This document shows positions 26,478 to 38,184 of a stretch of 64,000 nucleotides of DNA, piece by piece. Each line of letters starts with the position of its first letter. Within the stretch, counting starts at the first letter, position 1. The DNA lies in contig OY783217.1 of assembly GCA_963678705.1 (NCBI GenBank), forward strand, positions 1,116,001-1,180,000, given 5' to 3'. The notes below the pieces were generated by a model. It searched no databases. It was not told where the DNA came from and was given only the letters and a program-made list of their open reading frames with translations. The translations under genes and the position numbers were made by a program. The stretch is from Panorpa germanica. Taxonomy: Eukaryota > Arthropoda > Insecta > Mecoptera > Panorpidae.

Positions 26478-26699
26478 CCTCATTTTTTAGTGGTCGATTT
26501 TTCAATTGTTGATTGAAATTGATATTAATAAATGTGTATTGGCGTGTCTATTTTATTAAATATCTAAATGTTGACGGAGATATAGTCAGTTATTTGTTGA
26601 GTAGGTCAGTGCTGTGGTAATGTTTTCTAGCAGTTGGTAGTCGAAATAATCAAGTCAAGTCAAAGAATAATAAGTTTTTATTTTATTTAACCCTGCTAA
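26478..26699 (-). repeat. interspersed repeat C, inverted copy
   Basis: Reverse complement of 12705-13003, with near-identical blocks such as ATAATAAGTTTTTATTTTAT, AGGTCAGTGCTGTGGTAATG and TGGTCGATTTTTCAATTGTT. It lacks the block of about 75 bp seen only in the forward copy. The pair lies about 13.5 kb apart in opposite orientation. Confidence 0.7.
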
Positions 26700-28575
26700 G
26701 GCAGACATAATATTGAAATTTTATTGTTCCTTGAAATAGCTGTAAATAATATTTGATATTTTGATATATAAATACATATAGCAGAGATTTATCAGCTGTA
26801 AGGTTGGCAACGTTGTCACATGCATTTGGAATGTGTACAACGTTGAATCCCTTTAATAATTTAAGAGACAAAATGAATTTTTTAATTGTTAATATCTCTT
26901 TACATTTATTAAAAAATAACTGAACATTTGAGGTTCTAGTAACCCACATTATCAATATATAGTACACTTTTATAGAAATTAAGACATAGGACACAATCCG
27001 ATTAATGATTTTTTTTATAAAAAGAATATTGGCAAGCTAACTCTGCTATTATAATCTAATTATGGTTAAGACTGTTCAAATAAAAATATGTAAAAACGTA
27101 ACGGGAATTTTGCATATATTCTAGTCATAATTACTTAACGTATTTTACACTGACAGTACATTTGAATAAATTAATCATCGACATACGACCCTTTTGATGT
27201 TATTTACAAAGCTTATGTATATATTTTGAATACACTGCTAAAACTCTGCAAACCATAATCACCAAGTAAGTGTTGAATTATTTACAATGTACACATTTAT
27301 CCTAAAAAATATCATTTACTATAGGTACATTACATTATGTTTTATACACATGTATATGTCACTGCTTTTAACTAAAAGCCACTAATTAGTGCGGCTAAGC
27401 ATTTATACACAGTACAGGCTGAAATAAAAACAATGTTTAGGAGTACTGTAGTATGTGGTAGGAGTTTACATTGTACCAGCACAGAGGATTGTCTAGTATT
27501 TAATTATTCATTAGATTTGTACAGTGTATTTGTAGTTGTAGTTGCCTACAGTTATTTTGTCAGGGGCCGGCCGAATACAACACGAAATAAAATAGTGTGA
27601 AGTAATAAATTATTATATTATGATTTATAGTTTAGATATAACTTAATCAACGCTGATTTGTTCAATTTCGAGCTGGTTAATACACGTGACGTATACAAGT
27701 TAAGATGCAAGAGGACATCAGTTATTTTCAGTAGAGTGTATTAGCATTAGTACACTTTATATTGAGAGCAAGTTGCTATTTTAGTGTCTCAGTACATCCG
27801 CATTTATAATATGGTTTATACGTAGGTATAAAAGTGCCGCTCTACGTTTTACTCGCAGTCGCATACTTCCGGACTATGCTGGGATATATAGGGGAGATAA
27901 TAAGTTCTTTTATTATCCTGAGCACAGTGGTGTATTGATAAACATAAAACGTAAAGCCTCAGCAAATAATATAGCTTGCCGTGTAAGACGTGCCACATGC
28001 GGCGTGCCGTACCAGTGGGCGATGGCTGTAACATATTCTACGCGGTGGCGCTGCTGTTATAATCATCACGCGTCAGTCGTCCGGTCCGGTCTGGTCGTCC
28101 CTTTGCAGTCCACTCTTCTCCGCTGCAGGCAATTTGCAAACAAACTCAATAAAATAATTGCATGCGTTTAAATTAAGCCAATTACATGACTCGGTTTATG
28201 TACTCGCAGTTTTGTAACATTACACTGTTAATAGAGAAATTTGAAACTTGTTATAAATTATATTAGGTTCGCAACAGTTGTGACAAATTCAATACCATTT
28301 GTTCAATTGCATAAAGCGACATTTAGTCGAATAATAAATAAGCGGTCCTTTACAGTGATATGGGGCTCTCAAAGCTTTGAATTAAAAAGAGTTTACCATT
28401 CGGTAGTGTAAAGATATTTTATAAACTTAATAAATTTGAAATAACCCTAACTCTTGTGGAATTATGTAGAATACAGTCAGGTGAAGAAATGACACCTCTT
28501 GTGAAACCAAGTTTGTTTCAGAATAGCACAGCTTAGCGACATTATTCTGTTGCAAATAAATACTTAAACAAACCA
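26700..28575. other. gene-free stretch with one GC-rich patch
   Basis: Mostly AT-rich. The patch at about 27985-28130 is GC-rich (GTCCGGTCCGGTCTGGTCGT) with open frames on both strands; it could be a promoter or 5' UTR exon, but there is no direct support. Confidence 0.4.
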
Positions 28576-28828
28576 CCCAGTAAACATTTGGTGAAGTGTC
28601 CTTTTTGTGACGTTTCTATCACTATTTCACTTCAATTATAGTTCGCATCAACTTTATTTTCATTTGTATTCTGACAAGTGGAGTGGTTCCGTCATCTGTA
28701 GCCGATAAAACAGACATTTCATATGAACGATTGTAAGAAACTGAACTATAAATGAACTTTTTCATGACAAAAAAATCATAAGCATCTCCAATATGGTGTC
28801 TCTAAAATGCTTCAAAATGTTTACTGGG
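28576..28828 (-). mobile_element. MITE family A, copy 3 (inverted)
   Basis: A 253-bp element bounded by CCCAGTAAACATTTGG and CAAAATGTTTACTGGG, the clearest terminal inverted repeats of the family. Internally it is the reverse complement of copies 1, 2 and 4. The flanking bases do not show the TA duplication seen at copy 1. It lies 85 bp beyond the stop codon of the long coiled-coil gene and may provide part of its 3' UTR. Confidence 0.88.
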
Positions 28829-28912
28829 TTCACACAATTAAGTAAATTAAGAATAACTGTTGTAATATAAAATGTATTCATATATTGGTTTATGTAAATT
28901 CAGCAAATAGCA

Positions 28913-31900
28913 TCAACAGTGAACAGTCTTTAACTTACTACTATAGAATTGATTCGCTACCTTGGAATTCATTTTATTCGAATCCTTTATATAATCCAAG
29001 AAACACTTCTTCGGAACTTTTATTTTGGGTTTCTTTTTTTTGCACGTTCTTAAGTCCACATATTTGAGGCATTCTGCACGATAATTACAATTTTCCTTAC
29101 ATCTCGGCATACGTACAATGTTACAGCAAGGAGAGCATTCAAATGATAGTTCACAACAACTAACGCAATTCTGTCCACTGCAACAGTTGCACTGACAACA
29201 GTTCATGCACTTACAACAGCAGCATTTCGGTCGAGTTGTTAAGAGTGTTGGGGGACACCAGGAGTAATTGTCCTTGTTTCTCTTGGCGCATTCTCTCAAA
29301 CGCAACAATGGATTACATTTTAAAGAGTCAGTAAAAGATGGAGATAAACTGAAGTTTTTTCTCTTTAGTGAAATTGGCTTATACGAGATGGCTGAAATGG
29401 TATTATGTGTACCCTTTTTCTTCTTCTTTTTTAATTTTGCACATTTCTTGAGTATAACTTTTTTAATTTCTCTATTAATATCCATATCTTTTTGCTTTAA
29501 TTTTTTAATTCTCTTTAAACCTTCTTCAATTTTTAATTCTTTGTATTTTAGTTGGTCCAACTGTTCTAAACCTTTTTCAATCTCCTTTTCCTTTTCATTG
29601 AGCTGATCCAGTTTTTTTAAATTTTCTTCAATCTTTATTTCTTTATATTTCAAATTGTGCAATTTCCGTAACCCTTCATCAATCTGTAACTGTTTGGAAT
29701 TAAGAAGTTCCAGCTGCTTTAAATTTTCGTTAACTTTAAATTCTTTTTTCTTAAGTAGCTCTAGCTGTTTTAAATTTTGTTCAATTTTTTGTTTTTTTTT
29801 CATTTTAAGTAGTTCAAGCTGTTTTAAATTTTCATCAATTTTACTTTCTTTATCCTTGAGTACTTCTAGCTTCTTTAAATTTTCTTTAATATTAGTTTCT
29901 TTTTTCTTAAGTATTTCTAGCTTCTTTAAATTTTCGTTAATATTACTTTCTTTATCCTGGAGGAGTTTCAATTGCTTTAAACTATTGTCCATTTTAGATT
30001 CTTTATCCTTGAGGAGTTTGAGCTGCTTTAAGGTTTCGTCAATTTTAGTTTCTTTTTCCTTAAGTATTTCTAGATTCTTCAAATTTTCGTCAACTTTAGT
30101 TTCTCTCTGCTTGAGTAACTCGAGCTGTTTTAAATTTTCTTTAATTTTAGTTTCTTTTTTCTTCTTAAGTTGTTCCAGCTCCTTTAAGCTGTTGTCTATT
30201 TTAGTTTCTAAGTTGTTGATATAAACTTCTTTATTCTTGAATTGATCCACTTGCTCTAAACTTTCATCCGTTTTACATTCTTCATTCGCGAGTAATTTTG
30301 GTTGCTTCATATTATCGCTGATTTTTGTTTTTCCATTCTTGATTATTTCGTTTTGTACTGTTTTGATCTGTTTTATATTTCCATCTGCATTTACTTCTTT
30401 TTTGTTAAGTAGTTCAAGTTTTTCACCAATCTGTTTCAATATTAAATTTGTCTTTTGCGTGTCTTTGAAATCGTTCAGGTTTGGGGAGGAAGTATTGACA
30501 AATTGCTGATTTGGCTTCTTTTGTGCCTTTGCGTGTTGTTCTGTCATCTTTTGTGAAATTATCTGTTTGTTAAGCTGTGTCCTCATTCTGAGAAGTTCCT
30601 GAAACTTTTTGATAGATTCTTGTTCATTCGTTTTACTTTCTTCGAGAGACTTTGTGGGAGGACCATAACTATTATTCTCTTTATTTTTTAATTCATCTAA
30701 TTTTTCTAAGACTCGTCGAGAAATATGTGAATCAGTTTCTTTTTCTTCAGTACTTGGCTTTAATCCGAAAGACGGTACAGTATGCATAACAATTTTTTTT
30801 TTATTTTCCGTTTCTTTAGGCTTTTTTGGCGTTTGCTCAGTTTTATCCTCAATCCTGTTTTCAGCAGAATTATTTATTTTGTTTCTGATGGCTTTTAGAT
30901 CTATATTTCGCTGTCGCAACTGATGCTGGAGAACTGAATTTACATTACAAGTATTGTTTAATGTATTATTTTGGTCCTTTGCATTGGAGTGTTGGTTAAT
31001 ATCAATACTGCAGTCTTTCTTTGCCATGACTTCATCCGTCATTGTCTCATTTGAATTACTGTCAAAATTATTAGCTTTTGGCTGATAATAACATCGTTTA
31101 GTCTTTATCGTACGAACGGTTGCCGGTTGTAAATAAAAATGGCGAACCTTTTTATTTACTGCTCCAAAGTTGTTAGTTACCTTTTGAGCTATGGACATCC
31201 CTGCATTGGTTTTCAACAATGATCTTTTATTTGGTGTGGTGCATATACCGCAGTGATTCTTATTGTTTCTGTGAATTTGTTGAGCTGATGTGAACCTATC
31301 AACGGGATAATTACTACTATCAATTTGCTTGTTACTCTTTTCACATAAGTTGTGATCTGCCTGTAATATTTCTTCTCCCTGATTCTTGCCATTTTTTGCA
31401 AGTTTTGATAATTGAGCTGTATCGCATGGGATTTGTTGAGGTACCTTATGCTCTCTTTCTTCTTTCTGCCTCACATTACTAGACTTCCTGTTAGGCATGG
31501 ACTGTTTCGGTTTGGTATCTTCTGTACACTTTTGTAGATAATTACTACCATCATCATTATTCTTTGACACTTTATTTTGACCTTTACCTATGGGTAGTGG
31601 AGGTGAATTAAGTTGAAGTTTCTTCTTGTCTAAATCTCCCAATATCCGTTTAGCCCATTGAACATTTATCTTCATATTTTTACCATCATTGTGTATCTTT
31701 TCTCCTAATTGTTTTTTTAAAAGATTGTCAATTTCGTTATTTATGGAATCTCCAACTTTATCTACAATTTGTATTGCTGAATTCATACCAGGCTCATTTT
31801 TGACGATGGATCCTAGTTTATAACTCTTTTTTAATAATGTATTCTGGTTTTGTATATTGAAGTGGTTCAATAAATTACTACAGCCATTATTTATTGAATC

Positions 31901-33369
31901 TCCAATTTGATCTCTAATTGGTAGACGAAGATTTATTCCAGTTACCTTTTTTGCCACGTATCCTACTTTGTGATTGTCCTTTCCCAATACGTTCTGACCT
32001 TGATGAATGAACTGTTCCAACAGATTGCTACTATTCTCTTTATTTTTTGAGTCTTTACATTTATTAGTTATTTGATCATCTAAATTAATCCCAATTTCTT
32101 TCTTCGATTTTAGTTTTTGTTCAATCCATTGCATATTACTATTTTCTTTATTCTTGTTCTCACAGATTTTCTGATTTTCCGGAATAAGCTGTTTAAGTAG
32201 ATTGATTTCGTTGTTTCTACTGTTAGACAATTTTACTTTATCTGCGATCTGTTGAGTCGAATTAAACTCAGTTTCTTTTTTTCTAACTGATCCCAGATTC
32301 GGATGTTCCCATTCCACAACTGCATTGTTGTTTGCACTGGATTTCACTAAGTCCAGGTTCTTTGTTATTGGTTGTTTCAGAAAGGTGTCTGTTGTTTCCT
32401 TTTTTATAGTTTCATCAGCTTGCTTACTCTGCTGCGTAGTACATGTATTGCTTTCGGATTGTTTTCCAGTTACAGGTCTTTCTTTCTTTTCTTTGTTCTT
32501 TTTGTTCATGAACACTTTCTGATCTTCTTGATCGATCTGTTGCTTCAAACTATTCGAACTGGTTTTTTTATTCTTGGATTCACCGAATTTTTCGATGATT
32601 TGTTTAGGTTGACGAAACTCAGTTTCTTTTTTCCGAACAGTTCCCAGATTCGGCAGAGCCTGTTGCAAACCTTCATGCTCATTAGTTTCACTATTTGATG
32701 CAGCGAATATGGTGTTTGAATGTGTACAAAATGCTTCATTTTTTTCGCTATTGTTTCTATTTTGCTTCTGTAATTCGAATTTTTCTTTGAGTTTTCTAAA
32801 AACACTACTTTCAGATATATTTTTCTTTACGAAATTTTGACTGTTTTTAACTTTTTTTGAGCATTCCAATTTCGTTGCTATTTGTTGCTTAATAGAGTTT
32901 TGCAGTCTCTTAGTTTTTCGATTTTCTAAATTCGATGCAGTCTGTTTCTCAAACGGACTCAGCACTATGAGATCTTTTGAAGACGATCTTATGAACGATT
33001 GCTTGGCTTGCGAAATAATTCTAAATACTTTGAAATTATGTTCAATAAAGTTTGAAATCTGAAATACGAAATAGTTTTGTTATTTCTAATTAGGTTTTAT
33101 GATTAATATTGAAATAATGCATTCGGGATATTTCAGGTAATACAACTCGAATACACTCTACTCCAAAAGTCGTCATCACAAGGAGTAGAATGAAGTGTGA
33201 AACAGACCTTAAGCACTTGCTTTATAAATTGCAATGCCTGAAGTCTTTCAGGGGATATTTAGCAGAATAAAGTCAAATTGTCTACACAGATGTATGCTAT
33301 TACATATTATGGGCTAACCTGTATTTTTCCCAATACTTCACTGAAAAATTTGGTTGTGTTCCTAAACAT
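28913..33369 (-). CDS. giant coiled-coil member of the cysteine-rich cluster (about 1398 aa)
   Basis: Two exons: 33369-33319 (17 codons, MFRNTTKFFSEVLGKIQ, donor GTTAGC) and 33058-28913 (1381 codons), joined by a 260-bp phase-0 intron ending TTTCAG. Exon 2 opens ISNFIEHNFKVFRIIS, which aligns with the same place in the plus-strand paralogs, so the gene is a family member although most of it looks unrelated. From about residue 155 there are some six loose repeats of 50-60 residues marked by LGxVxKKExxxN. Residues about 965-1216 hold about fifteen 17-residue units of the type KETKIDENLKQLELLKD, strongly helical and probably coiled-coil. From residue 1292 a cluster of Cys pairs is followed by VRMPRC and C-x3-C, a degenerate remnant of the family core; the PRPSFxEC half is missing. 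The protein is very rich in Lys, Asn and Gln. The function is unknown; a structural role is inferred. Confidence 0.8.
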
Positions 33370-33881
33370 TTAATTAATTTGGGTTTTTTACTTTTTTTAC
33401 GACGTGTTTTATGTAATATTTTTGATTGTCTTGTGGCAGATCGGCTACTTGATATTGTTTTTGACAGGTTTTGATTTTCTAATTATTAAAATGTTCGGTT
33501 TTAAAATACCGGATACAATCGGAAGTTCTCATCTTCATGGCTATGTCAAGAATAATTTCTAACCGTTGTAGTTCCAAGAAGTAATACAGAAGGAGGACTA
33601 TCTTTAAGTTGTGATATTGAATCTGCACCACCTGAACCAACTTGCAGCTGACGCGATGCGCTTAAGCACTCGTCATTGCACAAGCACTCGGCTTATTCAA
33701 TTTTAAGTAATGAGCAAATATTAAATATAATTAATGGCAGTGATTCTAAATATATTTGACTTTTGTTTTAAAAAATAAAAGCAAAATCTAGAAATCCGAA
33801 ATGCTTTAAAAAAAAATTAACTGTGTTTTTAAATATAAATAATAAAATTGATAAAAAAAATATTAAAAATACAAGTAATAA
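33370..33881. promoter_or_regulatory. divergent intergenic region between two cluster genes
   Basis: 512 bp separate the start codons of the minus-strand giant gene and the first plus-strand paralog, which point away from each other, so both promoters must lie here unless further 5' exons exist. No TATA box with convincing spacing stands out in the AT-rich sequence; a GC-richer stretch lies at about 33590-33690. Confidence 0.5.
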
Positions 33882-35634
33882 ATGATAATTGGCACAAGTA
33901 AAATCTTAAGTCAACTTTTATGTAAACCTGTGATAAATAACAAGGCAAGAAAATTTTACATTTAGTAGCATAACCATAACCAGATACTTACTTGAAGGCT
34001 AAATATCCGTGATTAATTGTAGTAGAGACCAAACTGCGGAAATTATTTGCTTGAGGTACCCTTTGCCCTCCTTTATCCATGAAGCTGTCCATGATTGGTC
34101 GGTTCTTTAATCTACTCTGGTGATGGGATAATGGCTTTCACTTTTTTAAAGTGTTACAAGAACTCTAGATTTAAACGCATACAATCAGTTCCGGAATAAG
34201 ATCCTTTTACTGTTCATTTTTTAGCTTCAGACATTGTGTTAGCTCAAAGACAAATGGTGTTAATTTATATAGTCCTATCTACTACAAATTCCACGATTTT
34301 AAAGTTTTGGTAAAAAAAATTATTTACAAGGAATATTTAAACTAAGCTGTAGCTTATCTAGTAAGTTATATAAAAAGTTAAACAGTTTTACTCATTTCTA
34401 GTTACAAAATAAACGATTTTGAAGTGGTGCTCGTTTTGCAGAATATCGCATTCCATTCCATTCCATTCAGTGTAAAATTGTTATTGTAAATTTTCTTTCT
34501 CCAAAGTTCTGCTGTCGAAAATGTTGATTGATTATAACGAACCGAATTCGTTGATAAATATCCAAGCAAGCATGCGGGGGCATCAAGCTTGATGTACTTT
34601 TATAAAAACAGGTTAAAATAGATTTTTTTATTTAATAGGTAGCTACTGGCTTATTCCAGGAAAGTTTTAATCGTTACGACACAACTTCAAATTTTAGAAA
34701 AAAATTGTCATCATTAGTGTCACAGAGCCCAGGATTCTTAAAGTGTTCTGAAAATGGAAGTTCCTTATTACCCAATAGTGAACGTAAATTGTCCAGTTGT
34801 AAAAAGACATCTCATCGTGGAAACACTAGACCAATCAATGCAGTGCAGAGCAGTGCAGAGGTCCTAAAGTGTTCTGGAAATGGAAGTTGTTTATTACGTA
34901 ACAAACAAAGAATGGTAAACGTAACACAAGAAAGATCTGATAATGGTGCATTGACTGATTATAATAAAACACCGCTTCGTGAAAGTATAAGGCCAAAAAA
35001 TGATACAGCTCAAACAAATGCAGGATACTTGAAGTATCCTGCACATAAGAGCTCCTTATTAAATAACAGTCAAACAAGGCCACGTATAGCAAGTGATACG
35101 AACGAAGGTTTGTCATCTCGTTTGAATAGTAGGCCTCTCCTTGGGAACAACTATCTAAGCAACATAGTGCAGAAACGATTTTATGCACGCAGTTGCAACG
35201 ATAATGAAACTGCAGCTCAAGAAGGTTTTGGCCGTTTGCACGACTTCTTTGAGAAACGTAACAAGGCAAATGGCATGCCAAATTGTAAAGATCTGACTCT
35301 TCGAAGAAAACCAGGTAGTTGCTGTAGAGTTTGTATGCCAGGATGTAAACCAAGTTGTAAAGATCATAGACGGCAGTGTTACCATCAAGAACGTAACTTC
35401 ATCCATTGCAGAGTAAGGGCGCCAAGACCTTCGTTTAACGAATGCATAAATAAACCTAACATCTGTTTTGACAAACCGGGGGAATGTCATTGCATGGAAA
35501 AGAAGAGTCCTTGTGTCGAGGATATGAGGAAATCTTGCCGTCCTTGTAAAACAAAGACCTGCTGCGATTCATGTTGTTCATGTTGTTCATGTTGTTCTTG
35601 TTGCTGTTGTTCTAATTGCAGATATCCTTGTTAG
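33882..35634 (+). CDS. cysteine-rich cluster protein 1 (352 aa)
   Basis: Exon 1 is 33882-33944 (21 codons, MIIGTSKILSQLLCKPVINN then K). Exon 2 is 34639-35634 after TTTAATAG. Exon 1 aligns codon for codon with paralog 3, and at the aligned donor this gene has AAG followed by GCAAGA, so it appears to use a GC-AG intron. After the joint, GLFQESFNRY matches SIFQNNLKEF of paralog 3. Next come three diverged repeats of about 50 residues (GFLKCSENGSS, EVLKCSGNGSC, GYLKYPAHKSS), then QKRFYARS at about residue 199, then the core: CCRVCMPGC, C-x3-C-x6-C, PRPSFNEC and ECHCMEKKSPC. The tail is almost pure Cys/Ser (CCSCCSCCSCCCCSNC), encoded by repeated TGTTGTTCA. I think the core belongs to DUF1431. Biochemical function unknown. 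Confidence 0.8.
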
Positions 35635-35653
35635 TTATTGTGGATGCGTTTTT

Positions 35654-35659
35654 AATAAA
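35654..35659 (+). terminator. polyadenylation signal, cluster gene 1
   Basis: AATAAA 20 bp after the stop codon, within AATAAATAAATG. It implies a very short 3' UTR. Confidence 0.6.
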
Positions 35660-36367
35660 TAAATGATTTACTTTGGTTGAAAAATTATGAAGCTTCTTCA
35701 GAACAGAACTAACTATTTCAAACAATCTAATAAACTAAAGTGAAATGGCGCTTGCACAGCGCCTCCTCCCTCCTTAACCCTACATACTGCGAATTTTTCG
35801 GAATTTTTTTTAAAACTTGAAAGAAAAAAAGAAAAAATTAAATAATTTTTTATTTCAAAAATATTCGTAAAACCTCTATAAACAAAACTTCTGTAATTTC
35901 TTCAAGAGCTTAAAAGATATAAATCTGTGATACGATGCTTATATCTTATTCGTTCCTATATACATTATACAACAATTAGTAATACATTGCTTTTTCGTTG
36001 TATCGGCACTGGTGAACTCTCGTAATTTGAACTATAACAATTTTCTTTTGTGGCGCTGGGTAAAATTTAAAAATATGTATTTAACAAAAATAATTTTTAA
36101 TTAAATACCGGCCATTTGATGTGGTTGTATATTAGTGGTAATCATGTTAAATATCGTGCTGTCATCTCAGCTCCCCAAGACTGTAAACAGTAAAGTACCA
36201 CGACTGAGCTGTCTTAATGCCGGGTGAATGCCATGACAGCATGACAGTAGATTCATGATATATTTAAAACAAAATATAAGTTGCAGCAGGCTATAAGTCT
36301 ACAAAATAAAAATAAATAAATAGTTGTTAGTGCCAATTACAGATTGATTAATTATATAATAAATTCA
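35660..36367. other. intergenic spacer, cluster genes 1-2
   Basis: About 0.7 kb without coding potential. It must contain the promoter of cluster gene 2, but no conserved core element could be assigned by eye. Confidence 0.5.
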
Positions 36368-37365
36368 ATGTTAAGAAACTCAAACAATGTCTTCTGTCGG
36401 CTTTTAAATCAATCTGCCATTGAGGTGAGCAAGTTCTATTCATTAAGTTTTGTAAAGAGAGTCCCGTTGAAAAACAGAGAGACAATAATACACCGCACCC
36501 GCACATAAACACACACATGTTCAATCATGGGCCATCATGATTCAATCCATTACTTTCCACATTCCGAGGCTACTTGGGCCCAGGATAAACCATTCCATCC
36601 TCCTAATAATATGAGGCATGTATTGGTTGGACGTCGGACCCAGTTCCTTAGCTAGTTTTTTTGTAATTATTTTGAAATAACGATATTCTTAAATATATTA
36701 ATTTTCAGTATTCACCGTTCGTTAACATCTTTAAGCAAAATTTCAAAGAATTTGATAAATTATTGCATCTGGGAAATAATTTCTTGTCGCAAAAGTTAGA
36801 ATACGAGAATACAGCAAAGGATACTACAGGAAACACAACATTATCATCTTGTAATAAATACCAACTAGAGCCTGCTCGGAAAAAAACATCTGGTTCATTT
36901 TTAGTATTTGATAGCAGGAATCATCAGTCCAGCGCCACAGTTTGGTCCAATGCTATCCAGAAACGTTTTTATTCCAGGAGGAAGGATCCTTGCAAAGACG
37001 CATACTTGCATAATGACGATTCAGATTATATTCCAAACCGACCAGAGTGTTGTCCTCCCCCTCCCAAGAAACCTATTAAATGCCCCCCCATTATACGTTC
37101 AGAAGGGAGTTGTTGTCGAGTAAGAATGCCAGGGTGTGCAAAAAGTTGTAGATATCACAGAAAATTTTGTTGTGAGCCGCATGCCCGAAAATGTACACGC
37201 AGAATAAGAACACCAAGACCTTCGTTTTCAGAATGTGACAGAGATCCTATTTGTCTCCATCTAGTTCCGGAATGTGTTTGCATGGAGAAGACTAGCCCTT
37301 GCTTACATGATGTAAGACCGTGCAAACGTCCCCGTAAGACTCGGACATGCGCATCGTGCCCTTAG
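36368..37365 (+). CDS. cysteine-rich cluster protein 2 (237 aa)
   Basis: Exon 1 is 36368-36424 (MLRNSNNVFCRLLNQSAIE, donor GTGAGC). Exon 2 is 36709-37365 after ATTTTCAG, giving a 284-bp phase-0 intron. Exon 2 opens YSPFVNIFKQNFKEF, which aligns with paralog 3 and the giant gene. QKRFYSRR lies at about residues 103-110. The core is the least altered of the family: CCRVRMPGC, C-x3-C-x6-CC, RTPRPSFSEC, ECVCMEKTSPC and DVRPC. A proline-rich stretch (CCPPPPKKPIKCPP) precedes it. The short basic, hydroxylated N-terminus resembles a mitochondrial presequence, although R-x-Y-S at residue 105 is far from the N-terminus for a usual processing site. I think it is DUF1431-like; the cysteines could bind metal or form disulfides. 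Confidence 0.82.
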
Positions 37366-37500
37366 CTGTTAGCTTTGTTTGTGTTTTCACAATATGTAAT
37401 TCAGGTACATCAATGTATTGTCTATTTAAAAATGTTACTAGTACAAACAGTAAAACAAACTAGTTAAGACACAAATCAATTTTTATATTAGATGATTGCT

Positions 37501-37506
37501 AATAAA
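37501..37506 (+). terminator. polyadenylation signal, cluster gene 2
   Basis: AATAAA 136 bp after the stop codon, in GCTAATAAAAGTGC. Confidence 0.5.
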
Positions 37507-38184
37507 AGTGCACTAACAACAGAAATTTCTTCTTATTGAAATTTCGTTTTATATGGTGTCGATGTACCGTCTGTGAACCACATTAAGGTGTTGAAAGTAT
37601 TACGTGGGCTGAAATTAAATTCTATGAATGATTTACGGCCCAGAGAAAATAGTCAGTGCAATCCAGTATGAGATTTCAAATAAAAAAAATTGTTCCCAAA
37701 TTTTGTTGTCGAAATCTTTTTGTAGATACGAGGCCAGACAGTGGAAATAATGTTTATTTTATTTATAGAAATTTCATTCATGTATATTATTTTAAATAAA
37801 TCATTATTTGAATAAAATATTTTTATAGATATATAGGTAAAAGATGTATTTAGACGCCGGATTATTTTATTCAATATATGCAAAGTATGTATTTAAATAA
37901 TACAATAAAGAAAAGCGATTTTCTAACAAATAAAATATAATACTAAGTTCACAAATAACAATTTAAATGTGACAAATACGAATTCTCCATTCTATTTCTT
38001 AGTAAGAAGGTAAATATAAATACAAATAGTACTGAATAATAGTCTTAGACATAGTGAATGACGGAATCTTAATTTGTGTTTCCCTAAAAAATAGTAATCT
38101 AGTAATGTTGAAATTTAAAATTAAAAAAAAATATGATCAGTAAATAATTAATATTAGAAAAAAAATTAAAAAACTATTAAATAA
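37507..38184. other. intergenic spacer, cluster genes 2-3
   Basis: AT-rich, non-coding. The 40 bp before the next ATG are almost pure A/T, like those before cluster gene 1, and both genes start in a TAAATG context. Confidence 0.5.

Noticed and set aside
29655-30224. 189-codon plus-strand open frame rich in Ser, Phe and Leu
   Set aside because: It is the antisense shadow of the 17-residue repeats of the minus-strand giant gene; its own repeats mirror that array.
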